Counted from the first letter of the stretch, positions 51,001-63,080 are shown. The stretch: 64,000 nucleotides of DNA from Argentina anserina (GCF_933775445.1 NC_065874.1:33550501-33614500); one strand, 5' to 3'. A program made the numbers and translations. The notes: a model not told the origin generated them from the sequence alone.

Positions 51001-51409
51001 TTCTTCAACAAGCCAGAAATCAGCACCAGAGAAGACACCAATTTCTACATCAGTGGCTCCTTTGAAAGAGATAACTATGAATTCAAGCCATTTACGGTCG
51101 GTGAAGACAAAATATCAACCAGTCAGTCCAAGACGGCAATCCCTGAGTCTAAAATCTCATCAACCAAGTCCCTTATCTCCTTTTTCAAAGAGACCTCAAA
51201 CAGCAAATCCAAGTTCTCGACCAGCAAGTCCCTTATCCCCCTTATCAAGTAGATCTCAGTCAGCCACGACCTTTAAAAAATCCAGTACATCCCAAACTTC
51301 GAGGCCAAGGCAGTTGTCAGCTGGTGGAGATTCAAAAGTGAGTAAAAAGCGTTATCTGCCTCTACGAAAGGAATCAAAGAATGCTACTCCACAGAAGAGA
51401 TGGGCTTAG
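48089..51409 (+). CDS. Plant-specific coiled-coil protein of unknown function
   Basis: Six exons join in phase: 48089-48481, 49019-49240, 49380-49523, 50366-50485, 50578-50664 and 50753-51409, for about 540 residues. Residues 1-130 are an alanine- and arginine-rich region (MEDSPYQELRFGLESTRLRLG, QLSWMSLQGWLADADEATSA, FTPIQRILFVAVISVAAAES). A heptad-like coiled coil runs from about residue 115 to 320 (KKNRRIVELKKSVEFRDQVLSNMQHKLDSL, LNSLALEQDMYNLRRDCEEKDGTIREL, KRIAQLEDIIRRKNSTITRLKRDMAVLEQR). A CWLC pair lies at about residue 195. The tail is a serine- and proline-rich basic region with repeated PLSP motifs, ending TPQKRWA. The shape suggests a cytoskeleton- or microtubule-linked protein, but this is inference. 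I do not recognise a named gene. Confidence 0.88.
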
Positions 51410-52357
51410 TAAGGTATCACGCTTTTACCTTTGTTCAGTACTAAGCTATATCTGTGTCCTTTTGGTTTCTCTTTCAAATGTTCTGTGAATATCACTGTGC
51501 TTGAACTTTGAACAACTAACCTGAAAACTAAGTGTTTTGAACTTAGTCCGCTCTCTAAAAACGAATGTATTCATGAACAGGGTTGCAAATTTTGATTTCT
51601 TTCAGAAACTTTTAAATTATACCTGAAATGTTCTGTGTTATCCAAACTATTAGCTTAGATGATGACCACATTCTCATCCATCATCTTCTTTGCCTTTTGT
51701 AGGTTGATGTGGAGAATGATACATGCACAATTCTGAGTTTGTTCATTCCAGATGAACATGCTTTTGAGAGTGATATATACAATATACAATCAGGCTAGTA
51801 TATATTATAGGTGCTGGTACTGTTGCCATAATGTTAAGATGTTGCTGCTAAACATAGAATTGCAGAGCTTGCAGTACTTAGGTGGACATGTTTTATTAGT
51901 TCAATCTGCCATGGCTCTTTCAGTTGACGATGATCTCATTACCTAAGTGGTTTCATTATGGTTCAGACAGCATTGTAATGGCAACTTGTGGTGCAAGCCA
52001 ATTCTGGGTGCAATTTGGGAACTAAATCATCCCATAGATGTTCTATAAAGGGGAGAGAAGGGAGTAAGAATGATGATGTAGATGATGACTTGCTTTTGTA
52101 CCATATATATTTCATCGTTGGAATCTTTTTTAAAGGAACATAATGGAACAGCAGCCAAATTTGAATTTAATTTTCTGAACAATTGAGAGCATTGAAAAAG
52201 TTTACAATTACAAAAAAATCAAATCTCAAGCTAGTCGTTTCCACACGGCCTTTCTTTGGTTTCTCCTATAGAGGATAATGCTTAGGCTACACTACATTAC
52301 AAAAGTAACAATAAGGCCAGAAATATATCACTTGATGGTTGAAGCAGCAGTGAAGCA
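51410..52357. other. Convergent 3' flanks
   Basis: The 3' ends of the coiled-coil gene (+) and the 52.4-54.2 kb gene (-) face each other here. The stretch is AT-rich, with AATAAT/AATAAA-like signals, and has no further gene. Confidence 0.45.
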
Positions 52358-54179
52358 CTATACTCTAGGCCACTGTGGACTCACAACCTGCATAAGCAAA
52401 TACTTCATAAGACAGTAAGAGAAATGATCTATCACAGTCAACGATCTATATTGACAGCGAATTCAGTGTATGGAATACGTTTCGATTTCTGGATTTAGGC
52501 CAAACAAAAACATCTATATACTGATTGTGCAGCCAATAATGGAGACAAATATATAGAAAGCGTCGAGTGAGGGATCTTCATACAGTCTTTACTTAACTCA
52601 GAAAAACAGATAATTAGGCAACTTAAACATTTGGACTACCAAACAACATACCTCATGTTTAAATAACAATTTCAATTAGCTTACTAAGAAAACATAGCAT
52701 ATTCACAAACCTCGAGAGTACTAAACACCAATCGCATTCGACTTGCAACAACAGATGGTTCCTCAGCATGTCCAACTACTGCCATTTGCTCTAGTTGAAG
52801 AGTCTTTACGGGAAGCCTTCAACAACAATAAAAATTAATGAAGCAAAATGGTGCACCATCACAAACTACTGGTACAGAGAAAGGCCAAGTGCAGTTAAAT
52901 ACTCTATAATCTCAGCATGAAGCCGTAAAGGAATATAGAGAACTGCCTAAGATGTATCAATACATCACACGAATAGCAAATGGTATGCCTGAACTGGAAT
53001 ATCATGATTAATTAATGAACTCCCAGAAGCCAATAAGAGCTTCGAAAAAGTTCTACAGGTGAGTAATACTAGCATGACAAGCTCAAGTAAGGAAATGTCA
53101 TAAGCTGAAAGCATCTTACCACGCCATTCCCCTCAAGTAATAAGCATTTGCTATGACTGCACAAAAGCCTTTCCACTTGAGCCTTTCCTCATCTGACACT
53201 GGCGGTGTGGATGACCATCTAACTATTGTCGGTTGAGGAGTACACAGGATGGTGATAAATATAATGCTCAACCACAAAATGCACTCATCAATCTGCACTA
53301 GATAATGTGACAATCAACCACAAAGATGAACCTCTTAGTATCAAAAAGAAAGTGGCTACCAACTTCATATTCACGACCTTCGACAATCACGTATATGATA
53401 ACGTGCAGTACAATGTTGATAAGATGTTCAAGTTAAACCAGGAAGAACAGCAGACTTACCTCCCCTGATGCAATCTTGGATTTCAAACTGGTGCTTCCAC
53501 CATAGCACTCCATTGCTTCAATTTCAACCCCGGATAGCTTCATATCAATAAGCTCTTTTCTTAATCCCTCATCTGTGCATCCCAGTGCATAAGCATTCAC
53601 CCCAGCACTGATGAACTCCTGATTAAAGAAACCCTTTTACTACTAAACAAACAAACCAAGCAAACCAGCTCTCATGAAAACACTAAGTTCAAGAAAACCA
53701 CGCAATATACTTTCAAGTTGTCACCTCCTCCACGATCAAGCACATTCCTGTACCTCCTAAACAAACTGATTGCTATGTTTCGCGATGATCGATACTCGTC
53801 ATCTGATGGAATGGAATCATGCATCTGGCACTGTAAAGGGCAACATCAAAATACATCACAGACTTAACCTTTAAAAAAATATATTCCCTTTTCAAACTTT
53901 ACGAGAAAGAGCGTAACTTGCATAAGCACTTACTAGCCATTTCTTGGTACTGCTCTGATGATTTCGACTCTTCCAATAAAACGAAGAAGCAGACAACATA
54001 GAACTACAAGGAGCTCGAATTGTGCCAAGACAGATTGAAATATTGCTGCTCAAGGAATTGACATGTGTATTCTTACATGGTAGTATTGTCTCATTTAGTA
54101 TATGAGAATCTAGATATGTAATAGCTCTTGGAGCATAAACCATCATCATGGTTGAAGTTGTACCATGACAGAGTATCAC
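52358..54179 (-). CDS. Conserved plant protein of unknown function, possibly plastid-targeted
   Basis: Six exons on the minus strand: 54179 (or 54149)-53934, 53830-53711, 53618-53460, 53292-53120, 52816-52711 and 52387-52358. They join in phase to about 267-277 residues. The N-terminus is Ser-, Thr- and Arg-rich with few acids, like a transit peptide. The conserved body reads DDEYRSSRNIAISLFRRYRN, EFISAGVNAYALGCTDEGLR, IEAMECYGGSTSLKSKIASGE, ECILWLSIIFITILCTPQPT, IVRWSSTPPVSDEERLKWKG and ANAYYLRGMAWLPVKTLQLE, ending STLEVVSPQWPRV. The hydrophobic ILWLSIIFITIL could be a buried helix or a membrane segment. I recall a family with this ending in plants and related plastid lineages, but I cannot name a function. 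The triple ATG at 54149 and the upstream ATG at 54179 are both possible starts. Confidence 0.85.
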
Positions 54180-55902
54180 TAACCTTCACAACCAAAACCC
54201 ACAAACCCAACATCAGAATTCAGAACTGAGCCAAGAAATACAAAATCCACAACAAAAAGCAACACAAACTCATCTAAATAAATGAAATCCAGAAAAGAAA
54301 AGCTTACTTGTTAACTCTGCTCTGTTTCTTTCTCAAGTTTCCTTGGGAATCAAACAAAGGTCGACAGAAATGAAAAATCCATGCAAAGTGAGGATTAAGT
54401 GGATTATGTCAAGTGAATATTGAGAGGATCTGAGGCCACGAATTATATGGATGGCTATGGAGATTCTATTTTCAGATTAATTCTGGCTGCTAGTTGATCT
54501 CTGGCGTTAGAGAATCTTCTTCTCTTTTTGGCGTAAGAAAAGTTTGATATTCTTTGCAAGAAAGCGCCGGTAACGACGTCGTTGATTAAACTGAAAATAG
54601 AAGCTCTGCCGTTTCCTTCGTTCTTTTTTGTTATAATCTTGGCTTCGGGCTGGAGTCCCATCACTGATCTGGGGCAGTTGGTGGATTGGGCTCCCTATAT
54701 TCATGCTAAGGGTTCGGATCTGGCCTAGTTTAGGTCTTGGCGTGCTCCGAATCATGATCGATGTTTTGCAATGTGCAACTTCACAATGTGATCTTAAGTT
54801 CTTAACTGTGTGTATGTTTTGACACCATGCATTTTTAGTGAAGTCATCGATATAAATTATCTACATTGAGTCGTGTTACTTGTGTATTTACACACCGAGT
54901 ACTAAACGCTAAAGACTTTGTCACCCTCACTCATTAGCAATAGTTATTCGCCCTCACTTAATTGTTGAATCAATTTTTGGTATAGGGTATGTAAACATAT
55001 GATATACTGTGAATGTTAAAAATCTATGACTTAAATATGAATAAATGGTGGTCTCACTTTATAAATAAAATGATTAGATCAAGTACTTACACGTACGTCG
55101 TGCGTAGATATATTTATCTTGATGTAAGGGGTGGGTTTAAAAAAAAAACTAGAGTACCATTAGAACGACATGCAATAACAACTAATCAAACTCATCGAAA
55201 TACAAGTGGATGTTTCTAGCTTACATGATATAGTGACACATAATACACCAATTTGTGTAAGAATGTTGCTGGTGTGTATATATATATATATAATGTTGTT
55301 CTCATTTTCTTATAATTCGAGAACTTTTTAAATGTTAACGTCACCCCATTTATCATAGAGTTATTCTTTGCCGACGCGACGTCATTGTCTCCCGAAACAT
55401 AGCTAATTCAAATAAATGGATAAGCACCAGGTCCATTCTCAACTTCATATATATACATCAAAATCCATTCACTCGCTCAGTAGTTCATATTCAAAATAGT
55501 TGGATCTATGTAAATCATGAAAGATGTAGTATAACTCTAATTATTGGTCGTGGTGATTATATGTTAGTCAAGCAGGAAGCTTCCATAGGATCATGGCACA
55601 AACTTTACTTACTTTCAAAATGTCGCTATTCTCGTGTCAACTACTATACGGTATATGTTGTTGATTGATTGGTATCTCAAGCAATACCTAGCTGGTGTCT
55701 TCTCCTTTAAAAAAATAATGATGCTGATTTTAGTGAAAAATATATGTATGCATGTGTATAAGGATATTATTATACTAAACCCTAGATTGAGCTGTCTGAT
55801 TTGATTAATTATGTAACTAAATAAGGCAAGTTGATGAAATATATATGATCTATATAGTACATAGCACTTCTGTTTGATTCATTATATATAGTCTTTATCG
55901 AG
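54180..55902. other. Promoter of the minus-strand gene and AT-rich spacer
   Basis: The first 300-500 bases should hold the promoter and leader of the minus-strand gene. Minus-strand frames at 54455-54755 have no conserved motif. A (TA)n run lies near 55276-55293. Nothing else was recognised. Confidence 0.45.
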
Positions 55903-56276
55903 AGTGAAGCTTCACTCTGGAATTTCAGAGTGAAGTTCCAATTTTGACACACTTTTAGGTCAAATTTTTTCACCATAAGCGATTCAATATTTAGGTATGC
56001 TATTCAATATCATTTCTACAAAGTTTCATCCAATTTGATAATGGTTTGAGCTTTTAAAATTGATATTTACACGAACGGTTCATGTTGAACCGTTTTAATT
56101 CATTCATTGATTTAATCTAATTTCAATACATTAACGATGTCCGAATTAGATGAAATTTTGTAGAGATGATCTTGAATAACATACCTAAATATTGAATCGC
56201 TTATGATGAAAAAATTTGACCGAAAAGTGTATCAAAATTGGAACTTCACTCTGAAATTTCAGAGTGAAGTTCCACT
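55903..56276. mobile_element. 374-bp foldback MITE with palindromic ends
   Basis: Two arms of about 145 bp, 55903-56048 and 56131-56276, are near-perfect inverted partners (GTGAAGTTCCAATTTTGA[C/T]ACAC, GGTCAAATTTTTTCA[C/T]CATAAGCG, ATTCAATATTTAGGTATG). Each arm begins with its own small hairpin, CTTCACTCTG..CAGAGTGAAG. The loop holds a third perfect palindrome, AACGGTTCA TGT TGAACCGTT (56074-56094). There is no coding capacity. A target duplication was not evident. Confidence 0.85.
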
Positions 56277-57843
56277 TTAGATATGGACTAATATAATCGA
56301 GTAAGAAGTTAATTATTCAAATAAAAAATCGACCAACTTAATTATCGAACAAGTATTGGAATCACGGTTGATTGAACGCCTAATTCCGGGTCGTTGATCA
56401 CGAGTAGATTTGTCAAACATCAATTATAAAATAAGAACAGCCCCCACATTCAAAGCTCATTTTTTTACCATTAGCAAGAACTTGTTTCACTTTCATATCA
56501 TAGCGAATTTGAACAACTGCTTTTAGAACCAAAATAAAATATCAATTTTTAGCTCCAACATGTAAAACCCAATCCAGATATTATTTGAGTTTTACCTTTT
56601 GTAGTACGAGGTTCAAATTCTTTGGACCTCCCCTTGTAAAATTTATTTATATCAAATAACACTTCCAACACCTAGTCTTTCCTAGTTGTTCTGCCTTAAA
56701 AAATATTATTTAGATTTTAGAAGAGCTATTGGAGATGATCTTATGGAATGTCTTAATTTTCTTTGTAAATCATTGGTCAAACATTGATAACGAGAAGACA
56801 GATATTCAGCTCTTCTATACCTTGCTCGATGATTCACCCATTAACGGTAAATTCATAATCTAAATTAGTGTTTATTTACAAACAACGATCATATAATTAG
56901 CACTAATTTAATCGTATATTCTGTTCAACCAGCTATGTACCAGCCGCAATAACATCAACCATCATTTTAGCTGATAAGATTAGAACATGCTCTTTCTAAT
57001 GATGAATATCTTGTTAATAACTAGTTGAAGGCTTTTTTGGTTTACTTAATTTTTGATCTCATATTCATATCTCTACCATTTAGTTTGTAGATATATATAA
57101 GTAGATAATTCATGCAAAAATTTATTAAAATTGATAATCGTTAAGACATTCATAAATGCGATTTACTTATTATGAACTTGAACGGTTTGTGTTTGAGAGT
57201 TTTAGTTTGTTAATTCATTTGAGCTACTTGGATTCCTTAACGATTACATTGACTGCAAATTTGTATACCTAATCTACTTATATATACCTAATATCTAAAA
57301 GTTGAGATGAACAAATGTAATCGAAAAATAAGTCTAAATAATAATTAGTTAGACAGTCCTCGACTAGTCCTTAAAAAGATGGTTCTTATTACAATTTCTC
57401 CCTCACCTAGAGAAGGATTTAGATAAGCAAAGTACATACTATCTATTTGCACTTCAACTTAGAGAGAGAAAAAGAATCAAAGACTAAGTGCACGCCGGAA
57501 AAATATCGCACATAGTTTCAACAGAAGCATCATTAAGGTAGAAATAGTTGAGTAATCATTATTCTGATGTAAGCATATAATGCCATCATCTAATTCGATA
57601 ACCCTACATACATATAATATCATACCAGAAAATCTATATGATTGTGTATATAATATAATACGAGAGGAAGAAAATTCGTAGAAACTTAGCGCCCTTCGAT
57701 TTCATTGACTTTACTGCTTCGCCCAATCAAACCAAATTAAACAGCTTCCTCTCCCTTTAATTATTTTCTTCTCTCTATCTGCATCAATTTCATGTTCCAT
57801 ATATAACACACACACCTCTGTTCTTGGAACTCACCCCATTTCA
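56277..57843. other. AT-rich spacer and promoter of the next gene
   Basis: No gene recognised. The last 130 bases before 57844 are pyrimidine-rich with a CACACACA stretch and a TATATAACAC motif near 57800, consistent with a promoter and leader. Confidence 0.45.
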
Positions 57844-60800
57844 ATGACCATGGACCGATCACAACCGAGCTCCGACTCGCCGACGCGAGAGCCGAAATCT
57901 CCGGTTGTCCTCTCCATCGAGTGCCTCAAGGGTACCTCTAAATCCGACGAGTGGACCGACGACATGCTCCAGACCGGAGACATAGTCGAGGAGCTCCGTA
58001 TCGGCACCTCCGTCACCGTCAAGTCACCGTTCAAAAGCGGCCGGAGCGGCATCCAGAAGATTCTTCACGCTTCCTTCAAGGCCAAGGACACGTCCATCCA
58101 TGTTAGAGTCCGGCGCGGCCGAGAGGACTTCACGGAGCTGCAGGCTTGTATCGTCCCCAACGACTCTGCCGGGAAAAAGGTCTACATGCTCCGGTCCATT
58201 TCCGATCCCAACTACGCCGTTGGGTTCTGCGATCGAACCGAAGCCGACTGCTTTGAACTACAAGGTAAGAGAGGAACACGACTCAATTGATCACCAACCA
58301 TTGACTTTCACGTTGACTAGTCTGTATGCATACCCTACTGTTTCTTCTGCACTCTGTTCCGGTTATATGCTCACACGTGTCCATTAAGAAATGCCCTAGT
58401 TGTCAGGTGGGCATGGTAATTATGAATTGGTGGAACCCTAGCTAGCTACCTATAGTATAATTAGTTGAAGATAGTTTTATTTTTTTTTATTTTGTTGGCC
58501 AATATTTCCCAGGAATATGTTTTGTTGTATGAATGCAATGAGACCTTTTTGGTCAATAAGTTGGATACACAGCAGCCCACATGTGACATTCATGACTTCT
58601 TTCATTTTGTTGAAAAAATGAAGATTGACCAAATTGGTGCTAGACAGCCTCATTGGAAGTTTGCAACCTTTCTTGCCTATATGATTAGATTGGTTTGGAG
58701 AATTAGAGAGTAAGCTTTCTTCATCTGCATTTGAAGGATGTCACTATATTTTCTTTGTCTTATATTGGAGGGGAAGATATATTGAATATTAGATTGATCT
58801 ATCTTTTCTTTATGGGAAAATCTATGGGTTTCGATTGAGTATTATTAGTCGTACGCTGTTGCAGATGAAGTAGGATAGAACGTGAAATTAGGGGTCATCA
58901 CGGGCCGGGCTAGCCATACCCTAAAATTTAGAGCTTATGGTAGAGCAAGACTGGGCTTTGACCAAGTCAATAAAATTTAGGAGCGGGTTAAGGTCACAAT
59001 ATGCAAGCCCTTAGCCCGCCCCAACGGCCAATTCCTGTATGGCTAATAGGCACGGCTCTCCATATAGGGCTAAAAGGGGTCAAAATGGGCTGAATTTTGC
59101 ATTAGGTTTAAAAAATTGAAATAAATACATTAAAGTTATTGTTTTTCCCTCAAAATTGAGCTATATAATTATATAGATAATGTAAGACTCTTCTTTTTAA
59201 TTTATAATCATATTTTACATACATATATATAATTGATTTAGCTCAAGAAATTTTAAATATAAGCCGAAAATTCTTATACTTATATATTCAATAAACTTTC
59301 ACTCAAAATGAAGGGTTATTTAACAAAAAATAAATAGAAATAAAACCTATAGAATCAATAAAAAATAAAGATAAGTTGTATTGTTTATGTAATAAAAAAA
59401 CATATTAAATATAAAAAATATATGTTATTATTATGGCCAAAAGGGCGGAGTTTTAGGATCGGGCCAAACTTGGTCCTAAAAGACTCTTTAAGGCCTGACT
59501 GTAGGTACGGCCGAGCTTTATTTACACAACTTTTACCCTGTCATAATTGAAAAAAGCTTGAGCCGGCCTTTTAGGGTCGGTTTTAGGGCGGGCCGGGGCC
59601 GGGGCCTTAGGGCCGGAATCCACGGGATGATGAGACCTAAATGTGGTCATGAGTGAATTGTACTGATCATTTATATAATGTGGTTCAACAAGAGTAATTG
59701 TTAGACGTCTGGAGTAGTCTGAAGGAATCTAATCCAAAATAAAGTCCCAGATCGAGTGGAGATCAATCATTTCAATAGGGTATACGTACGTACCAGTGCC
59801 ATGTGATCGATGGTATGCCCGACTTCTATGGAGCAGCCCTACCATATATATATATATATACATGGCAATTAAGGATGCTCTATTAAGATTCAACAAACAA
59901 CAATATAGTGCGGTAGTTTATATTCATGGTCGACTATAGGTTGGGATGGATATATAATATACTGTTGACATGTGAGCTGTGATTATGCCTCGTGAGTGTT
60001 ATTTTTGTTTATATATTGCTTTGCTGGTATAACACTTGATCTATATCGATCGCTCTACAAATTAGATCGAAGAACATAACACTTCACATTGCAATGAACG
60101 GGTTAATCAAGTTAACAAATAATGTTTGCAGCTTCAAGGAACGACCGGATGGTTAGTGCACTAACCAGGACTAAGCTTCAAGATGGATATGTTGCATATC
60201 CTTGGGAAAGAAGGATGCAGGAATTGCTTCCAATTCCCTACTCTAGTGGCTTCCTTTCAGTTCTCTTCCTTCCGAAGGCTTCTGATCGGGCAGCTTCACG
60301 CTACAACGATTTGGATGACACCCTTGCTCGGGCAAATGTCTGGCTCAATGCCTCCCAGGCTTCCGGTGTCCCTGTCGTCTTTATGAACATCCAGACCGAG
60401 TCCCTTCTTACCAAGGTAACATATGTGAAAGATAAATCTACGTGATCGAGTATAATACATAGTTGACTAATTAGTTTGTGGCTTTGTTGTGTACTAGATT
60501 TCCGGAGAGACAGCTTCTTCAACTGTAAATGCAGGGTCATTATCCGATTTGGCTAATCTTGCAAGTGCAAGCTTGTATGGTTTTGAAGATTACCACGGGG
60601 TTGACATTGGTGTTGTCCGAGCTGTTCGCTTATGGTATGCTCCTCTTGGTCTAGAAATTCCAGTCGAGATCAAATTGCAAGAAGGAGACATCAAACTTGG
60701 TTTTGCCATTAGTCGAACAGAAGAGGTATCGTACACACATAAACCACATATGCATGTGACCTTTGATGTGCCTCTAAGCATTACAGGAATATAGATTTTC

Positions 60801-61320
60801 TTAATTCCCGAGTTCTTGTGATTGACAGGGTTTTATATACGTATCATCAGTGGCTGATGGTGATGAACATGCACCTTCAAGTCGATCAGGTCTGAGCAAT
60901 TTGTACAAAGAAGCAATGAATGCATCAAGGCTGCTGGTGGTATCTAGGGTCTCAAACCAAAAGGTGCTCCCTTGGATGGTTTCCTCAACAGGAGCAGTTC
61001 GATGCTACGACACCGTTTCACTCAGCCAGAAGCTCTCACTGCACCGTCATGCCAATATTCCGGTATCCATTCACGTTTTTCACTGGGATCGAACATCAGT
61101 TGGTTCGAACACAAACCAAACAAGGAGGACCTCCCCACCAACTATGCCATTACCACTGCCGCCTGAAGTTCAATTATCTCGTCAGCCTAACGAGAATCAA
61201 GTACAACCTCTACCATTAGAACTTTCTGATGAACGATTATCAGAGAGGCTTCAGAGAGATACAGCTGGGGAGTCCTCTTTTAGATTCCATGATTTTGCAA
61301 AATCTAGCAATTGGGTATGA
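57844..61320 (+). CDS. Conserved plant protein of unknown function (474 residues)
   Basis: Four exons join in phase: 57844-58264, 60132-60415, 60498-60725 and 60829-61320, giving 474 residues. The N-terminal part reads VVLSIECLKGTSKSDEWT, LQTGDIVEELRIGTSVTVK, SPFKSGRSGIQKILHASFKA and MLRSISDPNYAVGFCDRTEA. The middle has DGYVAYPWERRMQELLPIP, SSGFLSVLFLPKASDRAASR and YHGVDIGVVRAVRLWYAPLG, then GDIKLGFAISRTEEGFIYVSSV. That last segment resembles the entry of a PDZ-type fold, an inference from shape only. The C-terminal 80 residues are proline- and glutamine-rich, ending FHDFAKSSNWV. There is no signal peptide or membrane segment. The first intron is 1,867 bp and holds a transposon-like block at 58891-59641. 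I do not recognise a named gene; it looks intact. Confidence 0.87.
58891..59641. mobile_element. hAT-like non-autonomous element in intron 1
   Basis: GC-rich ends flank an AT-rich core. The left end reads TAGGGGTCATCACGGGCCGGGC; the right end, reversed, reads TAGGTCTCATCATCCCGTGG and then GGCCCCGGCCCCGGCCCGCCC. The paired TAGG..TCATCA..CG termini and repeated GGGCCGGG, AGCCCGCCC and GGGTCGG phrases resemble short plant hAT derivatives. No transposase and no clear 8-bp duplication were seen. It lies in the sense intron of the 474-residue gene. Confidence 0.6.
59831..59862. repeat. (TA)n microsatellite
   Basis: A run of TA units near the end of intron 1 of the 474-residue gene, inside the sequence ACCATATATATATATATATACATGG. 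Confidence 0.75.
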
Positions 61321-61926
61321 TTATATATATGAATATATTTGGTTCTTAATTAATTTTGTGAAGTATCATTGTACGTCGTTCTTTGTTTGATTAATCATGC
61401 ACATTAATTAGTCTTGCATATATCATGCATTGTTTGCATTATTGCATCGAATTGATTATAAACATATAGATTCTAGAATAAAGGATTGCTAGAACGTTAT
61501 ATTGACGAAACAGGATTTCAAAATGAAGCATATATGGAAGTGATCAGTCAATCATCTCTGTACGTAAGAACGTTGTGAAAGCATGTGTAATACTGTAAAT
61601 CATCTTTTTCTTTCTTGTATGTTTTCATTTCTTTCAACCAAATAGTTACAAAGAGAACACTAAGAGTCCATTTGCTGGTACCTGATGTTAAACATTACAC
61701 GTACAATTACACACATACGCAATTTGAGAAAACAAGGAAGACATCATTGATCAATCAATGAGTGTAGCGATTATGTGAATCTAAAAGTTCAAAAATGAAG
61801 TCATATAACCGGCCATAAACGCTAGATAACCTAGTGTGAATCGTTAAAATCAATTTACTTTCATATAGATGCACGATAATATAGTATATAAACGGCTGAT
61901 TATATCATGTAGTTGCACGTTGTGCA
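61321..61926. other. 3' flank of the 474-residue gene, AT-rich spacer
   Basis: Probably the 3' untranslated region followed by spacer. No gene or repeat recognised. Confidence 0.45.
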
Positions 61927-63080
61927 TATAAAAAATAGTTAATTTTGCCATCGGCACCCAAACTATTGTGATAAGGTCAATGTAGTACCCCAATTCTGAG
62001 CTGTACCAATGTAGTACCCAAACTTGTAATTCGCTATCAACGAATGGTCCGAGCCCAATTTCTGTTACGGTTGCAAAAAAATTTCAACATCGGTACCCAA
62101 ACTCTTGTGGCAAGATCAATGTAGTACTCAAACGTTGAGTTGTACCAATGTAGTACCAAAACTCGTTTTTCTCTATCAACGAGGGGTCTGAAGCCAATTT
62201 CTATCACAACTCCATCTACTGGGTCACGTGTCATAACTTCTTGTATTTTCTCATTTTTTCTTCTTCTCATTCTCCTTCACTCTCACTCCTTCCAAATTGT
62301 ATTTATGAGCTCAGATTTTGAGACAAAGCAATACTACGAGTTGTGTTTCTTCCAAACACTTCAATCACGATACTTCTCCCAGCTCGGCAGCTCCGCCTTG
62401 AGCCATAACATCGTCTCCCTCACACCCTCCACCTACGACCTTCTCTCCCTCCACTTACTACATTCGAGGCATGTAAAGCGGTGCGGTCGGCGGTCAAGAA
62501 TCTCAAAGTGAAGGTCTGCGATCATGACGTGTCGATGGATCGGGGGTTCCAAGGAGAGGTGGAGGAGCTCAAAGATGGTGTTGGTAGTGAAGGAAGAGGC
62601 GGTGGGATGAGAGGAGGTGGAACTCCTCAATGCTACACTGTGGTGGTGAGGTGTCCGGAGCATAATAAGAATGAGTTGGTATTTTGTCCAATTTGTAAGT
62701 TGTTTCTTAATTCTAGATATTTACTGTAAGAGTTTCTTATTTAGGGTCTTAGAACCCACATAGAGTTATTTAGATAAATACATTTTTTATTTTGATCCAT
62801 AAGACGAAACTGTGACGTAAATTGGCATTAGACCCCCTCATTGATAGCAAAAAAGAGTTTGGGTACTGCATTGACCTTGCCACAAAATTTTGGGTACCGT
62901 TGTTGAATTTTTTTGGGGTCATGTGCATGACACGTGACCGAGATAACGGAGCCGTAACGGATACTGGGCTCAGACCATTCGTTGATAGCGAATTAGAAGT
63001 TTGGGTACTCAGAGTTGGGGTACTACATTGATCTTGCCACAATAATTAGGGTACCGATGGTTAACTTTTTCTATAAAAAA
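61927..63080. mobile_element. Second Pack-MULE-like element, carrying glutaredoxin-gene pieces
   Basis: Long inverted ends run from 61936 to about 62235 and from about 62815 to 63071. Each end is itself a tandem pair of about 140 bp, built on CCATCGG[C/T]ACCC, TTGTGGCAAGATCAATGTAGTAC, CCCAAACT and GCTATCAACGA. The flanks are a perfect 9-mer TATAAAAAA (61927-61935 and 63072-63080), the size typical of Mutator-like insertion, though A-rich sequence makes chance matches easier. The interior (62260-62750) encodes no transposase but contains host gene pieces. Confidence 0.78.
62330..62615 (+). pseudogene. Rearranged fragments of a glutaredoxin-domain protein gene
   Basis: Two pieces, apparently of one gene, are joined. 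The first (about 62390-62450) reads SSALSHNIVSLTPSTYDLLSL, resembling the N-terminal part of plant glutaredoxin-domain proteins of the At5g39865/At3g57070 type (HRVVSLTSSTYG-like). The second (about 62458-62580) reads TTFEACKAVRSAVKNLKVKV and then CDHDVSMDRGFQGEVEELKD, which resembles the end of the first beta-strand and helix of that domain (family form VDERDVSMHSGF..EL). The middle of the gene, including the start of the glutaredoxin fold, is missing. A short tail of uncertain origin follows (VVVRCPEHNKNELVFCPICK). The product would not be an active oxidoreductase. Confidence 0.65.

Noticed and set aside
54455..54755. Two overlapping minus-strand frames of 69 and 82 codons
   Set aside because: No motif and no good splice connection to the gene at 52358-54179; more likely leader or promoter.
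58465..58713. 82-codon frame with a hydrophobic start
   Set aside because: It lies inside intron 1 of the 474-residue gene, shows no family motif, and has no splice link to the neighbouring exons.
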